Assembly (NCBI GenBank): GCA_905182985.1
Contig: CAJJDN010000033.1
Coordinates: 510,332-574,331, forward strand
From: Paramecium sonneborni
Taxonomy: Eukaryota; Ciliophora; Oligohymenophorea; Peniculida; Parameciidae
Direction of reading: 5' to 3'
Length of the DNA: 64,000 bases
Part shown: one piece after another, positions 50,789 to 62,236 of the stretch
How the letters are laid out: each line of letters starts with the position of its first letter
Position numbering within the stretch: position 1 is the stretch's first letter
Translations under genes and position numbers: made by a program
The notes under the pieces: generated by a model
What the model was told of the DNA's origin: nothing
The model's database searches: none
What the model saw: the letters and a program-made list of their open reading frames with translations, nothing else

Positions 50789-51716
50789 ATTTGAATTCAA
50801 ATTCCTCCACATACCTATATTATATATATATATGTATTAATTATTTATGAATGCAAGATATTTTCTATATTATAATTTTCTTAATTATTTTTTATTATTA
50901 ATAGAAAGTTAAGATACTTTTTCTTAATTATTTTTTATTATTAATAAGAAAGTTAAGATACTTTGGAATAACAAAGATGATAATTAAAATTAAACTAAAT
51001 TTATAAATTATTAAACTGTTAAAAAAAATAAGAATTATGAATATAAAAACCTTAAACTCTACTTTATTAAAACATTTTATTCTTGATTACTAAAAAGAAT
51101 TCATGATTCCTTAAAAAAATTCATTTCAAATTACCATTTTTAAATTAAAATATTACTATTTAATACAAATTTTATTAATTTATTTAAAATCATAAGTAAA
51201 CTATTTATTATTCTACTTGCCTCAATATTTTTTCATTATTTTTATATTGTAAATTTAAATTTTAAAATTATATCTCTATCTTTCCAATATATTTACAAAA
51301 AAAGAATAAAAGATAAAACCATATGTGAGAGATTTATAAAAATATGATCTTTCTTAAATCTCAATTGAAAACTTGCATAATATAGAGTCTGTAGTAAATT
51401 TATAATATTTTACAAATTTTTAATATTAAATTGAGTAATTATTGATTTATATTTAATTATCTTAGATTGTATAAAATAAAAATGCTTAAATAACCTTGAT
51501 TTGATTTATTTAATTGATTTAATACTAAATTTAAAAAGAAGAGTAATACAATAATTTGATTAAGTTTAGGGAATTAGTATTTAATAAATTTTAAAGTTAA
51601 TTTTAAGAAATTTTTCACTTTAGAAAAGAGAACAGTTGAAAATAGTTGCATATTATAAATATGAGAATAAGCTATTCTTTTGTAAAATAATTAAAAAAAT
51701 TAAATAAAATATATTT
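50789..51716. other. Intergenic stretch with a tandem duplication
   Basis: About 930 bp of very AT-rich DNA without a recognisable gene. It contains a 43-44 bp direct tandem duplication at 50878-50964. Otherwise only short open frames, none with motifs or sensible splicing. Confidence 0.5.
50878..50964. repeat. 43/44-bp tandem direct duplication
   Basis: Two head-to-tail copies of a unit beginning TTCTTAATTATTTTTTATTA and ending GTTAAGATACTTT lie at 50878-50920 and 50921-50964. They differ only by one inserted A in the second copy, so the duplication is recent. It lies about 90 bp past the zinc-finger stop codon. Confidence 0.9.
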
Positions 51717-52346
51717 ATGGATTAATAATTAGAATAAGTGAGTGTTGATATTCAGAAAATTGTATATAAAAAGGCAATGTTACATGCTTGTAAATATTCA
51801 ACTGAAGATGTGATTGGTATGGATTAATTAAATGATGTAGGAATTTTGATTGGGAAAATTAATGATAAAAATATTAGTATTGTTGATGCATATCCTTTAT
51901 TCCATTCAAGAGTTAGTTTAAATATTTTAGAAGTATCATTGGATATAGTAAATGAATATGTAAATAATAAAATTAGATATAAAGTGAATTGCAAAGTGAT
52001 ATAAAGATAATTGGTATCTATGAGGCTAGAGCGAATTCCAGAGGTATTATGAGTGAGATTGCTTAAGAAATGTTACAAAATATAAATTAAAAATAAGCAA
52101 TTTTGATGAGAATTTCACAAATAGAGTTGGATGATTCTCTTTTATTGAATGCTAAAGTAGGAATTTGTAAATATTAAGATTGTTTCTTTGAATGAAAATA
52201 TGAAATATGTGATTAATTCTTCAAGTACTTTAGAATGGAAGATTATTGAAGATTGTTTAAAAGCAGGTCTTCATTGGAAAATTATAGATTTTGATGCCCA
52301 TTTTGAGAATGTATAATTAAATTTCAGAAATCAGTATTTAGAATGA
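51717..52346 (+). CDS. EMC8: ER membrane protein complex subunit 8/9
   Basis: Two introns (23 and 22 nt) leave 194 residues in exact frame. AMLHACKYSTEDVIGM, GILIGK, VDAYPLFHSRVSLNILEVSL and IIGIYEARANSRGIMSEIAQ correspond to the MPN-like fold of EMC8/EMC9 (UPF0172), in the usual order and spacing. EMC8/9 caps the cytosolic side of the EMC, which inserts tail-anchored and multi-pass proteins into the ER membrane. Like other members it lacks the JAMM metal-binding residues. Length and start fit the family. Confidence 0.88.
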
Positions 52347-52371
52347 ATAATATGAAATAGATTTATAATAT

Positions 52372-53159
52372 TCATCTTTACTTTTTTTATAAAACTTAAT
52401 GACTAATATCTTTATAGGATTCCCCATACATATTCTCAGCTTTAATACCAGTCATAAATCCAGTATATCCAACAATAGGTGGTTTTGGTGTTTCATACTA
52501 TATATAAGAATGTTAAATACAGTTTATCTGAATTTATCATTAGTTTCAAGCATAGTTTTAGCCATTTCTTTTTCCATTTAATTTAAAGGATGTACATAAG
52601 GTTAAGGTTTTTCAGGAGGAACAACTTATTTTAATGGATGCCTAAAAACTGGTCTAAATCCTTAATAACCAACAACTGGTAATCTATCTATTGGAGGTAT
52701 ATCATTAATTGTTTTAGGCATTGATCTAAAATTTAAAAAAGGGAAGAAATACTAATAGGTACGATAATTTCTATCATTAATAGCTTTTTCTTATCTACAA
52801 GCATCTTCTAAAATTCTTTCAGCTGCGGTTTATAGTTGTGGTTTTCTTAGATTGGGTTCCTATATAACTGTTAAATAGATACTCCAAACTCAATCTTATA
52901 ACTTGTTTATAATCTTTCTCTCTCTTCAGAATTTGTACATCTAGCTAATCTATCTTCCATACACTCAGCTGTTATCTTTGCAAAAGGTTTTCCATATTAT
53001 GATTCTAAAATATATTATATTAACACCAGCTTTTAATCCTCTTACATGTCCAGCATATCCAGGAACATGTTATTTTTATAATTCATATGTTGGTCCACCA
53101 ATCCATGTTTATCCTGTTACTACTTAATCTGTAGAAGGAATCAAAGAAATTGTTTTCAT
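52372..53159 (-). CDS. CIMIP2/FAM166-like ciliary microtubule inner protein
   Basis: Three introns (22, 23 and 23 nt) leave 239 residues in exact frame. Three PGYxG-type units occur: VPGYAGHVRGLKAGESQYGK near the start, VVGYQGFRPVF in the middle and IVGYTGFMTGIKAENMYGES at the end. The PGYxG...(F/Y)G pattern is the signature of the FAM166/CIMIP2 family, proteins that line the lumen of doublet microtubules in motile cilia. The C-terminus is a short helix (DISHQVLQKK). It ends 26 bp from the convergent EMC8 gene. Confidence 0.82.
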
Positions 53160-53224
53160 TTTTTTATTTATTAATATATATAAAATTAATTATCATAAAT
53201 TAGGTATTAACAATTAACAATTAA

Positions 53225-55116
53225 TCATTTCAAATTAAACATCTTTGTTTCTAATTATATTTTCTTAAATTTTGTTCTAGATATTAAAGTATTGCTTTTA
53301 GGACTCAAAAACTTTTAACTGGTCGTTAATTTTATTGGTTATAATAATTATTAATAAAGTTCTGATCCTCTAAGTTATCCATTTGAAATTAAAGAAGTCA
53401 AAATTTATTCAGATCTTGTCAATAATATTAATTGATTTTATAACTGATTTCTCATTGTATTATTTTTTTAAAATAAAAATACTTCTTAAACTTTTGGTAA
53501 AGATTCTTTCACATAAGGAAATGATGTTTCTTTTTCTTTTTTATCAACTCTTTTATCTTTTAATTTTTTTAATCTAATTGACTAAACTGCTATAGGTCTC
53601 AATGGAATTTTATCTAGAGATGTTTTTTATATATTTCTACTAGTTAAAATAGGTTTCTATGTATCTATAATTTGAGTTTCAATTGATTATTCTAAATTTT
53701 CTGAACTTTGAATTGGTAGATCTAATAATACTTTTGTATTTGAATTATTTTAAATGTTTTATTAATTTTATGTTGAGAATTTTTGATATGATAATATTTT
53801 TTTTGGATATCTTAAAGTACTTGGACTTAGAATAAGAGATTATTAAAGATCATAAGATTTAAAAGAATATTTATTTCTTAATACTGTTTTTAAGGGACTT
53901 TAATTTAATTAATTTGACTCATCTGTTGGTAGTAATTTTTAAGATTAGGTTTATTAGTAAGATGATTCTAAAAATACTTATGGAGTCATTCTTAATGAAA
54001 GTAGCTTTGGTGAACGATTCGATAAATTTGGAGATTACTCACGAGATATTTCATTACATTTAGAACATTTTTGAATCACTTAATATTATTGTTCATTCTA
54101 TTAAATAGGATTATCAAGAACAGATTCACTTTATTTAAGAATTTCTGTTAGATGTTGACTAGATTTTTATGAGATTTGTTCATCAATTTATGTTTTTGTA
54201 ATTTAGTAATTTTAATCAATATTAATTTCCTTGATCTTTTTTTGGTAAATTTACTTAATAGAGGAACAGAATAATTTTTTAATTTCTTTAAAAGAATTAT
54301 CTTAAATGTTATCATCAACATTATCATAATTTTTTATTGTTTATTAATATCTTTTTATAGTATATTGAATTTGTTGGTTTCGTTACATAAGTTTATTCAT
54401 TTTATAATCAAATGAATTTTTGAGTATGTCGTAATTCAGAATTGGTTAAATGAGAGTTGAATTCATAAATTAAAAAGATGGTATATCTTCTAAACTTGTA
54501 ATACTTTAATACAGTTCTTTATTGAGAGGTCTTGCATTTAATTTAGGCATTGGCATTTTTAAATTAAGTATTAAGTAAGGATTCATGAAATCCTAATTCT
54601 TTGGATAAAAGTATCTATCTTAGATAGTTTATATCTATTAGATATCAATTTTATAATTCATTATTTTAGGCATTATAGGTTCATCTATAGATTTAATTGC
54701 TTTTGTTATTCTAGATACTTCTAATTAAAGACGTGACTAAAGATTAAGATTAATAAGTATACTCTCTATTGCTTGAATACATCTTCAATTGTTACACCTC
54801 CATAGTTAATTTACTTTAAAATCTAGATAAATTTGATGTGATCTTTGATGTGGATTGCAGAGTTAACTGGAAAGTGCAATTTGAAGTATGAAAAGGATAA
54901 GTTTGCAATTTACAGAAAATTATTCTGAAAATATTCTAAATCCAATTATGGCCATCTTTCAGTTTTTAATATTTTATTTTCACTTTATTAGTTTTGAATA
55001 TCAAGTTTTAAAATTTGACCATCTAATTCTGTAACATTTTCACTTAATTAAAGCATTTTTGATAATAAAATAAGATGCTCTCTTTTTAGAAATAATGACA
55101 TAATCTTGGTTTTCAT
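53225..55116 (-). CDS. Unknown 621-residue protein
   Basis: One 26-nt intron near the start leaves 621 residues in exact frame. The first ~35 residues are helical and partly hydrophobic (MKTKIMSLFLKREHLILL), then a coiled-coil (LQLSENVTELDGQILKLDIQ) and a globular region with ERWPQLDLEYFQNNFLQI and HIKFIQILKQINYGGVTIED, then a long polar Lys/Gln/Asn/Ser-rich second half with a QKCSKCNE pair of Cys. No family is recognised. The even protein-like composition and intact frame over 1.9 kb support it as real. Confidence 0.75.
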
Positions 55117-55314
55117 GAAATAAATATATATTTATTTACTAATATTAGACATATAAGTACAAACAAATATGTAAATATTAAATAAAACTAAAGTGGATCT
55201 ATTTTAAAATTTTTTAAGGTAGATTTAAATAATATAGTAAGTTTAATGATTGTTGAAAAAAGACTTTGAGAGATAAGTATTAAATATATATATATATTAA
55301 TAATAAAAATAATT

Positions 55315-55688
55315 ATGAGATCAAATTCAACAGCTTATACACCTTAAAATCCTGAAGTATTTCATAAAGGACACATCCATTTCTTCGATTTATTATCATC
55401 ATTTCATGGTTTGGAAGATCAACCTGATTACCCAGTTTAATAACAAACAATCTAGGATAAGCTTAGAAATTAATATCTCCACGATAATAATTGGGAAGAT
55501 AGTAAGTGAATTTATATTATTAAGAATTGTGTTATAGAACATGTTTCAAAATTTAAGAAAAAGAGTATGTTTAATTCTGTTTAGATAAGAAATGTTAAGG
55601 CACTAATTATTTGAAGGCAGCACAAGTTTTAGGATACTTTAAAACTGGAAATTCTACACCTAAAACTCATGGTCATCACCATCATTGA
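55315..55688 (+). CDS. Small Cys-containing protein with natural poly-His end
   Basis: One 23-nt intron leaves 116 residues starting MRSNSTAYTPQNPEVF. The middle reads HIHFFDLLSSFHGLED. The second exon has two Cys pairs (LCYRTC and FCLDKKC) about 15 residues apart, suggesting a small disulfide or metal site of twin-Cys helical-hairpin type, though the spacing is not the standard CX9C. The protein ends THGHHHH before TGA. No family is recognised. A TA tract precedes the start. Confidence 0.65.
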
Positions 55689-55903
55689 TATAGTATCAAT
55701 ACATAAATAATAATAATATCAAAATTGCTATTAATATTTAGAGAGTTAATATTTTTTGTAATTCATTCATAGTACTAATTTGTTTTTATTTATGATTAAT
55801 TGATTCTATTAAACCAATATATTATAGATGAAACTATGTGTTGATGGATTTGTAAAAGGAGTCAACTTTTATTTTTTTATACTAAAATTTATTATTATTA
55901 TTA

Positions 55904-57663
55904 ATGAAAAATATTTTTAGTTATTTTTATGGATCATCTGTAAAATATTTGAACTAATTTAGGAAAACAAAAATACTGAAATTAAAGATCCGAAGCTTGA
56001 TTAATAATTCGAAACATTTATTTTTGAATTTACTTCAAATGAATATTTCCCTCTTTATGAGAAATGGACAAAAGGAGAAGAACAAGAATATATAGGTCTC
56101 TTGTTATTGATAAATTAGATTTTAAATTATAGGACATAGAGGATATTTATTTAAATAATTATGACTAGCAATTAAAATTTTAATAAGAAGAGACAAACTT
56201 AGTAGATTATATTGTATAAGAAGATGATACTTTATTTGGATTAGAATTAAAATTTAATATCAAGTAATCATAAAGTTTATAAGAAAGTTAGAACAGAATT
56301 TTAAAAATAAATGAAATATCTCCAGAGTGCTTTGTCCCTGGAATGAGAATAAAAGTTCCTGCTGTCAATTAAGAACAAAGTCAAACTTATATATAAGAGA
56401 GTGAAATAAACGATTTGTAATTTAATTAGTCTTCATTTTATGGAAGAAACTTAATGGATGAAATCATGTCAAGAGGATAAACAAAAAAATGTATTTGTTA
56501 TTTTTAAATAAAAGTCAATGTTTATTATGTTACTAATTATGGATGCATAGAAGGTGTATTAACAGTTAATAGTGATGTTATATTATTTGATCCTAGCTTT
56601 GTTGATAGAAACAAAGAATTAGTTTAAAAATGTCAGAGTATAAGACTTACTTAAATATTTTAGAATAAAGTATTCTGAATTTTTAAGCATGTTTAATGAC
56701 AGAGGATGTAATATCTGTTGATTTAAACGAATTACCTATGAGAATAGCAAAATCTAGTTCTAAATGTTTTAAAGATTATTTAGTGATGGTACACATTAGT
56801 GCAAATGTTTCTTGTAAAAAACTATTAGAAGTATTACCTATTTTAACTTTCAGAGTAAAAGTATTCAATAATTTAGATATAAAATGATGATGATTAAAAA
56901 GAATTCAAAATTTAAAGTATAGATCTTTGTGAAACACTGGCTGATGTTGTCAAAACTAAGTCAGAAAGAATGTTAGATGAATAAAAAAAGAAGGAATAGG
57001 ATTTAACAATCATTCCATTTTATGATATTTAAGATACAAATTTAACTTAAAAGTTTATAGAAAGAACTAATCAACTTTGGGGAGGATAGGATTTCATTCC
57101 ACAAATGGTTTCTGAATCTTAAATTTTAGATAATGATGAAATAATCTAAGTAATTACTATTATTAATATTTTAGATCATTGCACATGTTCCATCAATTTT
57201 TAAAACATCTGATTGGAAATTAATATTTTCAAATGTCATACATGGATCTTCATTCTAAACATTGCTTAATAATTGTGAAAACCATTCTCCATTAATTTTA
57301 GCAATCAAAGATTTTAATGAATGTAAATTTGGAGCTTATTTAAATGAATCCCCATAATTGACATTTGGCAAATTTTTTGGTAATGGAGAAACATTTCTTT
57401 GGACTTTTAAAGTAATTATTTTTATCATATATTAGTAAAATGATTTCAAAACCTATAATTGGAAAGAAACAAATAATTATTTTATTTTTTGTGAGACAGA
57501 CGGTTTAGCTGTTGGATGTGGAGAAAAGTTTGGTTTATATGTTAATCATTCTTTGATGCATGGTAACTCAAATTAATGTGAAACATATAAAAATGAAATT
57601 TTAACAACCTCTAATGATTTTAGTATTTAAATACTTGAAATCTGGGGATTAAGTGAATAATGA
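55904..57663 (+). CDS. OXR1: OXR1-type protein: LysM, GRAM-like and TLDc domains
   Basis: Six introns (23, 23, 26, 22, 25 and 24 nt) leave 538 residues in exact frame. Residues ~105-155 read VDYIVQEDDTLFGLELKFNI and ECFVPGMRIKVP, a LysM-type domain. Next is a GRAM-like segment (YVTNYGCIEGVLTVNSDVIL). The last ~170 residues are a TLDc domain: DWKLIFSNVIHGSSFQTLL, FGAYLNESPQLTFGKFFGNG, ETFLW, FIFCETDGLAVGCGEKFGLY and ending QILEIWGLSE. This is the architecture of animal OXR1/NCOA7, linked to oxidative stress resistance and to V-ATPase regulation. V-ATPase subunit B is in the same window, though nothing indicates linkage of function. Confidence 0.88.
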
Positions 57664-58002
57664 TATTGCTCTATTGATAATTCATTTTACCTATAAAATT
57701 AAAGTAATCTTCTAATATTTATCATTATTAACAATATGTTTATTTCTTACATTCATTTATATTTAGATGTGTATATTTGTCACCTTATAATAAAATCGAT
57801 AAAATTTTATATTTTTCCAGTTTTAATGTATAAATCTACTTTTTTCGATTTTTATAAAATGATAATACGTACATCAAATTACTATCTAAAAACTATATTA
57901 CGAAATGCGTATAGATTTTAGATAATACGCATTATTTGAAATTTTTATTTAATTATAGAAAATTCAGATGTATGTTAAATCTATAAATATAAAAAATATT
58001 CA
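57664..58002. other. Spacer, no supported gene
   Basis: About 340 bp of AT-rich DNA between two plus-strand genes; expected to hold the promoter of the small ORF at 58003. Nothing else seen. Confidence 0.4.
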
Positions 58003-58329
58003 ATGCAAGAATAATCTCCAAATTTCAAGATGAAACAAATGACTCCTCTTAGTCTTAATTAGAAATAAATTATAGAAGATGAGCCAAACGATGAAATATT
58101 TGAGTTAAATAGCACCAAAATATCGTTTAACGAAAAAATAATTGTTTGTAATTATAAGCCATGGCAAAATGTCATTTAATTAAGAAAAACGATATAAAAA
58201 TTAATGGCATACAAAGATATAAATTGGATAAACCCAATTCTCACTCAAAACCAAAAAAATGGAAACCCCTCTCGGTCAATCTTAAAAAATTAATCTTCAA
58301 ATAAACATGAATTTTCCCCTGAAATTTGA
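58003..58329 (+). CDS. Small hypothetical protein
   Basis: An intronless 108-residue ORF starting MQEQSPNFKMKQMTPLSL; a second in-frame ATG is at 58030. It is polar, with an acidic patch (IIEDEPNDEIFELNS) followed by CNYKPWQNVIQLRKTIQK and a Ser/Asn/Lys-rich end. No signal peptide, membrane segment or family is seen. Base composition is less AT-biased than the flanking spacers, which supports coding. Confidence 0.55.
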
Positions 58330-58713
58330 TTAATACATTTTTTTCCCTATATATTCTTAATTATACTACCTAATCTGTTAATTTTAAGTTATATTAAAAG
58401 CTGTTTATATAATAACGATATATTTTGTAAGCAAAAAAAGAGATTACTTTAAGCCAAAAAATATATTTTAAACACATAGATAATTAAAATAATTTTGATA
58501 ATAGAAAAATGAATGTTAAATGTTAAAATTTATTTGAATAACTAGTAAAGGAATTAATAGTATTTCTATTGATCTTAATTCTAAAAATCTATTTAAAAAT
58601 TTAAATAAATTTCTTTAACTTTTCTCTATTGAAATATATATAAATCATATAAAAAATTGTTTTATTCAAGTTTGAAATTGAAAATAAATATGTTTTAATA
58701 TAAAATAGTTTGT
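58330..58713. other. Spacer between convergent genes
   Basis: About 385 bp of AT-rich DNA between the small plus-strand ORF and the VAP gene on the minus strand. No feature recognised. Confidence 0.5.
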
Positions 58714-59591
58714 TCAAAATTCAGGCATATAAAACCCTATCAATAGGCTGATAAAGGCAATTACAAATAATTAAAATAAAGTAAATTTAACTTATTCATC
58801 TTTCTCTTCTTCAAAAGGAATATTTTATTTAGCTTTAAAAAGAACTATCTATTTATTTAATTCTCTTGTCTCATTAATAAGTTTTTATTATTGATCCTGA
58901 AGATTCCCAATAGTTTATTCCATTTAAAGGTTTTAGGATATTTATAAAGAATCCTTTTACTTTCTTTAACTAACCATAGATTTCATTACAACTGATGTAG
59001 GAGTAATATCTCCATTTTAGATTTATGAAATATGTGAATTACACATGAAAATTCTTCTATCACTAGGTAAAGTAAGCTTTCACTATTAGTACTTTTAAGG
59101 TATTACATAGGAGACTGTTTCAGATTAAATAAAATCTGATACTTGAAGGAAGATTGAAGGTAGATCTTTAATCTGGTCCTTAAGCAATTTAAATTAATCC
59201 ATAATTTCATATTAGTCTTTTATTTCTTAAGGTTTGTCAATATTCATTGAGACTATTTTAACTTTAACAGCCTCTAAAATGATAATTAGTAGATACTCTC
59301 AAATACATGTTCTTTTGTAATCAATTTAATTGTTTTGCTTTCTCCTGCTTTTAATATTCCCACAAATGGATAAGATCTGATTTGTTCTGCAGCTGTTGAC
59401 ATAACTTTGAAAGCAAGACTTCTTAAAAAATATTAATTGAAAATATACTGATTATTTTCTACTGGATTTTTTATTTTAATATGAGAGATCCATATTTTCT
59501 CATTATTGGACAAAGTCTTGTTTTTGAAACTTAAAACAGGATTTTGTGCATGTGGATGCTCCAAGATTAAATAAGGTTTCTAATCATTCAT
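58714..59591 (-). CDS. VAP: VAP-type MSP-domain, tail-anchored ER protein
   Basis: Two introns (23 and 30 nt) leave 274 residues in exact frame. The MSP domain occupies ~1-115 (LSFKNKTLSNNEKIWISHIK, SLAFKVMSTAAEQIRSYPFV, GILKAGESKTIKL), then a helical linker and coiled-coil (QTIGNLQDQQQKLINETREL), and a C-terminal membrane anchor (FQLFVIAFISLLIGFYM). This is the VAP layout: an ER tail-anchored receptor for FFAT-motif proteins at membrane contact sites. The usual MSP basic residues that bind FFAT are partly replaced, so binding is inferred. It lies in a window that also encodes an EMC subunit and a Rab. Confidence 0.87.
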
Positions 59592-60288
59592 AATATAAAA
59601 TAAATTATTTAATTATGTCTAACAACCTATTCGATGAAGACTCTAGTATATAAAAGAAGATCAAAATTACTCTAAAAGCAAATATATAATTGACACATTC
59701 AATTCATAAATTAAAGATTTATTTCATTTTTCCATCTCTACTCTCTAAAAAATAATTTATAACAAAAAAACAACCCCTCAATTAATTCAACCATTTTTTT
59801 GTCTGTTGTAGAAAATAGGTATTTAATAGAAAAGATAAAAATGCTACATTCTTTTTTTTTTAAGAAAAACTTCAATTTTGAACTTAATTTTAGTAATTAC
59901 GGAAAAAAATTAAAATTTTACTTTCATAATTCAATTTGATTATTTTTCTTTATTTAATTATTAACAGTAACAATAAATATTTATAGCTTTTATTTTTACT
60001 AAAAAAGATTTAAAGAGAACTTGAAAATTTATTATAAATTAAATTATAAAACCTATATTTTTGTAATAACAATTTAAGGATAAGAAAATCTTTCTTTATA
60101 TGAGATTTTAAGTTAGAATATTGAATTTAAGAAAGGATATTTTCGAATTTAAAGGATTTTATATTTGATTTTGGCAAAAAAATTAAGTTTTTATATATAG
60201 AGTGACTTTTTAATTGGATAAAAATAAAAATATTAAAAATAAATAATCAAGAAATTTATTATTATTATCTTTTTTATTTTAAATTGTG
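59592..60288. other. Divergent spacer, no supported gene
   Basis: About 700 bp of very AT-rich DNA, with long A and T runs, between the VAP start (minus) and the P/M/Q-rich gene (plus). It should hold both promoters. No conserved motif recognised. Confidence 0.45.
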
Positions 60289-62153
60289 ATGTCAGATAAT
60301 CTTTAGGTGAAATAGAGAAGAAGAAATTCACCTTAAGAAGGTGAATAGGACATTGCTTAAAGATAAGAAAATAAATATAATAAAATTTAAAGGTATTAAT
60401 AATATGTAAAAAGAAATGATTTATAAGCATATGTATAATAGCCAAAAATTAAACGTAATAGAGATGATTAAATTGAGGATCCTTAAGAAGATGATGATGA
60501 GAAATAATCTGATAAATTTGGAGGATTTGTTTTCACAAAAAGTAAAAGTATACTATAACTATTATTTAAATTAGACGAAACAAAAAAGTAGTACATATAT
60601 GAGCCTAAAAAATAATAGCCAGCTTAATAATAAAAGAAAGAGTATTACTAAAAAAAAGATTAGGCACCCAAAAAAAAGCCCGAAAAGAAAGGTAATAAGT
60701 AATAGTAATAATCTCAATTATAGTATAAATATATTATAAAAATTAGAAAGGAAATATCAATATAACAATTAGGGGAATTAGAAAAACTGTAATAGCATCT
60801 AATAAACTGTGGGATTTCAATAACAAAGAATTAAGAAAATTATGATTCTGAGTTAGTTTTACCTCCTGATTTTAATAAACCATTATCAATTCCAAATTAG
60901 CCAAAAGTAGCACCTCCTCCAGGTTTAGTAGATAAAGATAAATCTTCTGATTTTGTGGATATTTTGAATTAATTGTAAGATAATGATTCAGATGGTTAAA
61001 TGAATTATGATCAACATTTTTAATCTTCAGTTTTAACTAGAGGAGCATTTCCTATTTAGACTTAACAATAAAATTAGTTTAATAATTAAAAAGTAATACC
61101 TAATAATAATCAAAATTTTTCAAATAATTAAGGAGATTAAAAAAATAAAGAAAAAAAGAAGAAAAATAAAAAGAAGAAACCTAAAAATAATAAGAATTAA
61201 TAAGATTTGGCTCTGATAAATAGTTAACCAGATTTCATGAATTAAAATTCTGCTGAAATGTTTGATCCTTTCAAAGTAGCTCCTTTTTCATTTCCATAAT
61301 AATAATAATAAATGGGTCGTACTAATTTACCAGATCCTTTAAATATTTCAGGTCCTACATTTACAACTCCATTAGGATTTCCACCTCCTGGAATGATGGG
61401 TTTAGGTCCATAAATAGCACCATTTAATTCAAAACTTTTAGGAGGTCCTTAATCTTTAGGATTTCCTCCTGGACCTACTTTAGGAATGGAACCTTTAGAA
61501 CCTAATTTTCCTATGGGACCTAATTTAGGATCTATGAGAATGAATTAAATGATGCCTCCTAAATTTAATTAAATTCCTAATATGAATTAAATGCATATGC
61601 CTATGACAATGACACCTCCTCCTTAAATTAAAAAGTAATCTAACAAAAATAATATGATGATGTAACCTCCTAATTAATTTGATGGATAAGTTTTTTGTCC
61701 ACCTATGATGCCTCCACCTATAGGAAATCAATTTCCAGATTTTCCACCAACAATGCCTTTAGGTTAATAATTCCCTCCTAATTTAATGAATTCTGGACCT
61801 ATTATAGGAATGCCTCCAATGATGTAATTCGATGATGATTTTGATCAAAATTGGATGCCTAATGATGGAATGATATAAATGCCTACTCCCATTTAAGTTT
61901 TCTCAAATCAAAATTTCCCTAATCTATCCTAAGTCTAACATCCTGATTCATACATATAAGAACCTGAAAAATTTATTTATTAAACTAAAAAAATTAATGA
62001 TAATAAAAATGGAAATGATATTAATAATGATTAATTCAATTAAACAAATTAAAATACTGATGGATAACCAAGATAAAGAAAGTAATTATTCATCTATTTA
62101 GTTTTAGAAAATTAAATTTAAATTCTAAACCATTTTATCCAGTAAATCCTTGA
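60289..62153 (+). CDS. P/M/Q/N-rich low-complexity protein with PAM2-like C-terminus
   Basis: One 20-nt intron (62082-62101) leaves 614 residues in exact frame. It starts MSDNLQVKQRRRNSPQEGEQ, has a basic region around 90-150 with QAPKKKPEKKGNKQQQ, then long Pro/Met/Gln/Asn/Phe-rich stretches such as GFPPPGMMGLGPQIAPFNSK and PPMMPPPIGNQFPDFPP. The last residues, RKLNLNSKPFYPVNP, fit the PAM2 pattern LN-x2-[AS]-x2-F-x-P that binds the MLLE domain of poly(A)-binding protein. It may be an mRNA-associated or granule protein. No folded domain is recognised. The short intron is needed to reach the PAM2-like end. Confidence 0.75.
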
Positions 62154-62236
62154 CTGTAACAATCCGTATTGTTTTATAAATATATACAAATTAATATATT
62201 AAAACTATTTAATTACAATTATATAAATATTAAATC

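Noticed and set aside
57736..57921. Plus-strand 61-codon hydrophobic ORF
   Set aside because: Sits in an AT-rich spacer with no motif; likely chance.
61525..61731. Minus-strand His/Arg-rich ORF
   Set aside because: Antisense of the P/M-rich gene (ATG and CCT codons read as CAT and AGG); not a real histidine-rich protein.
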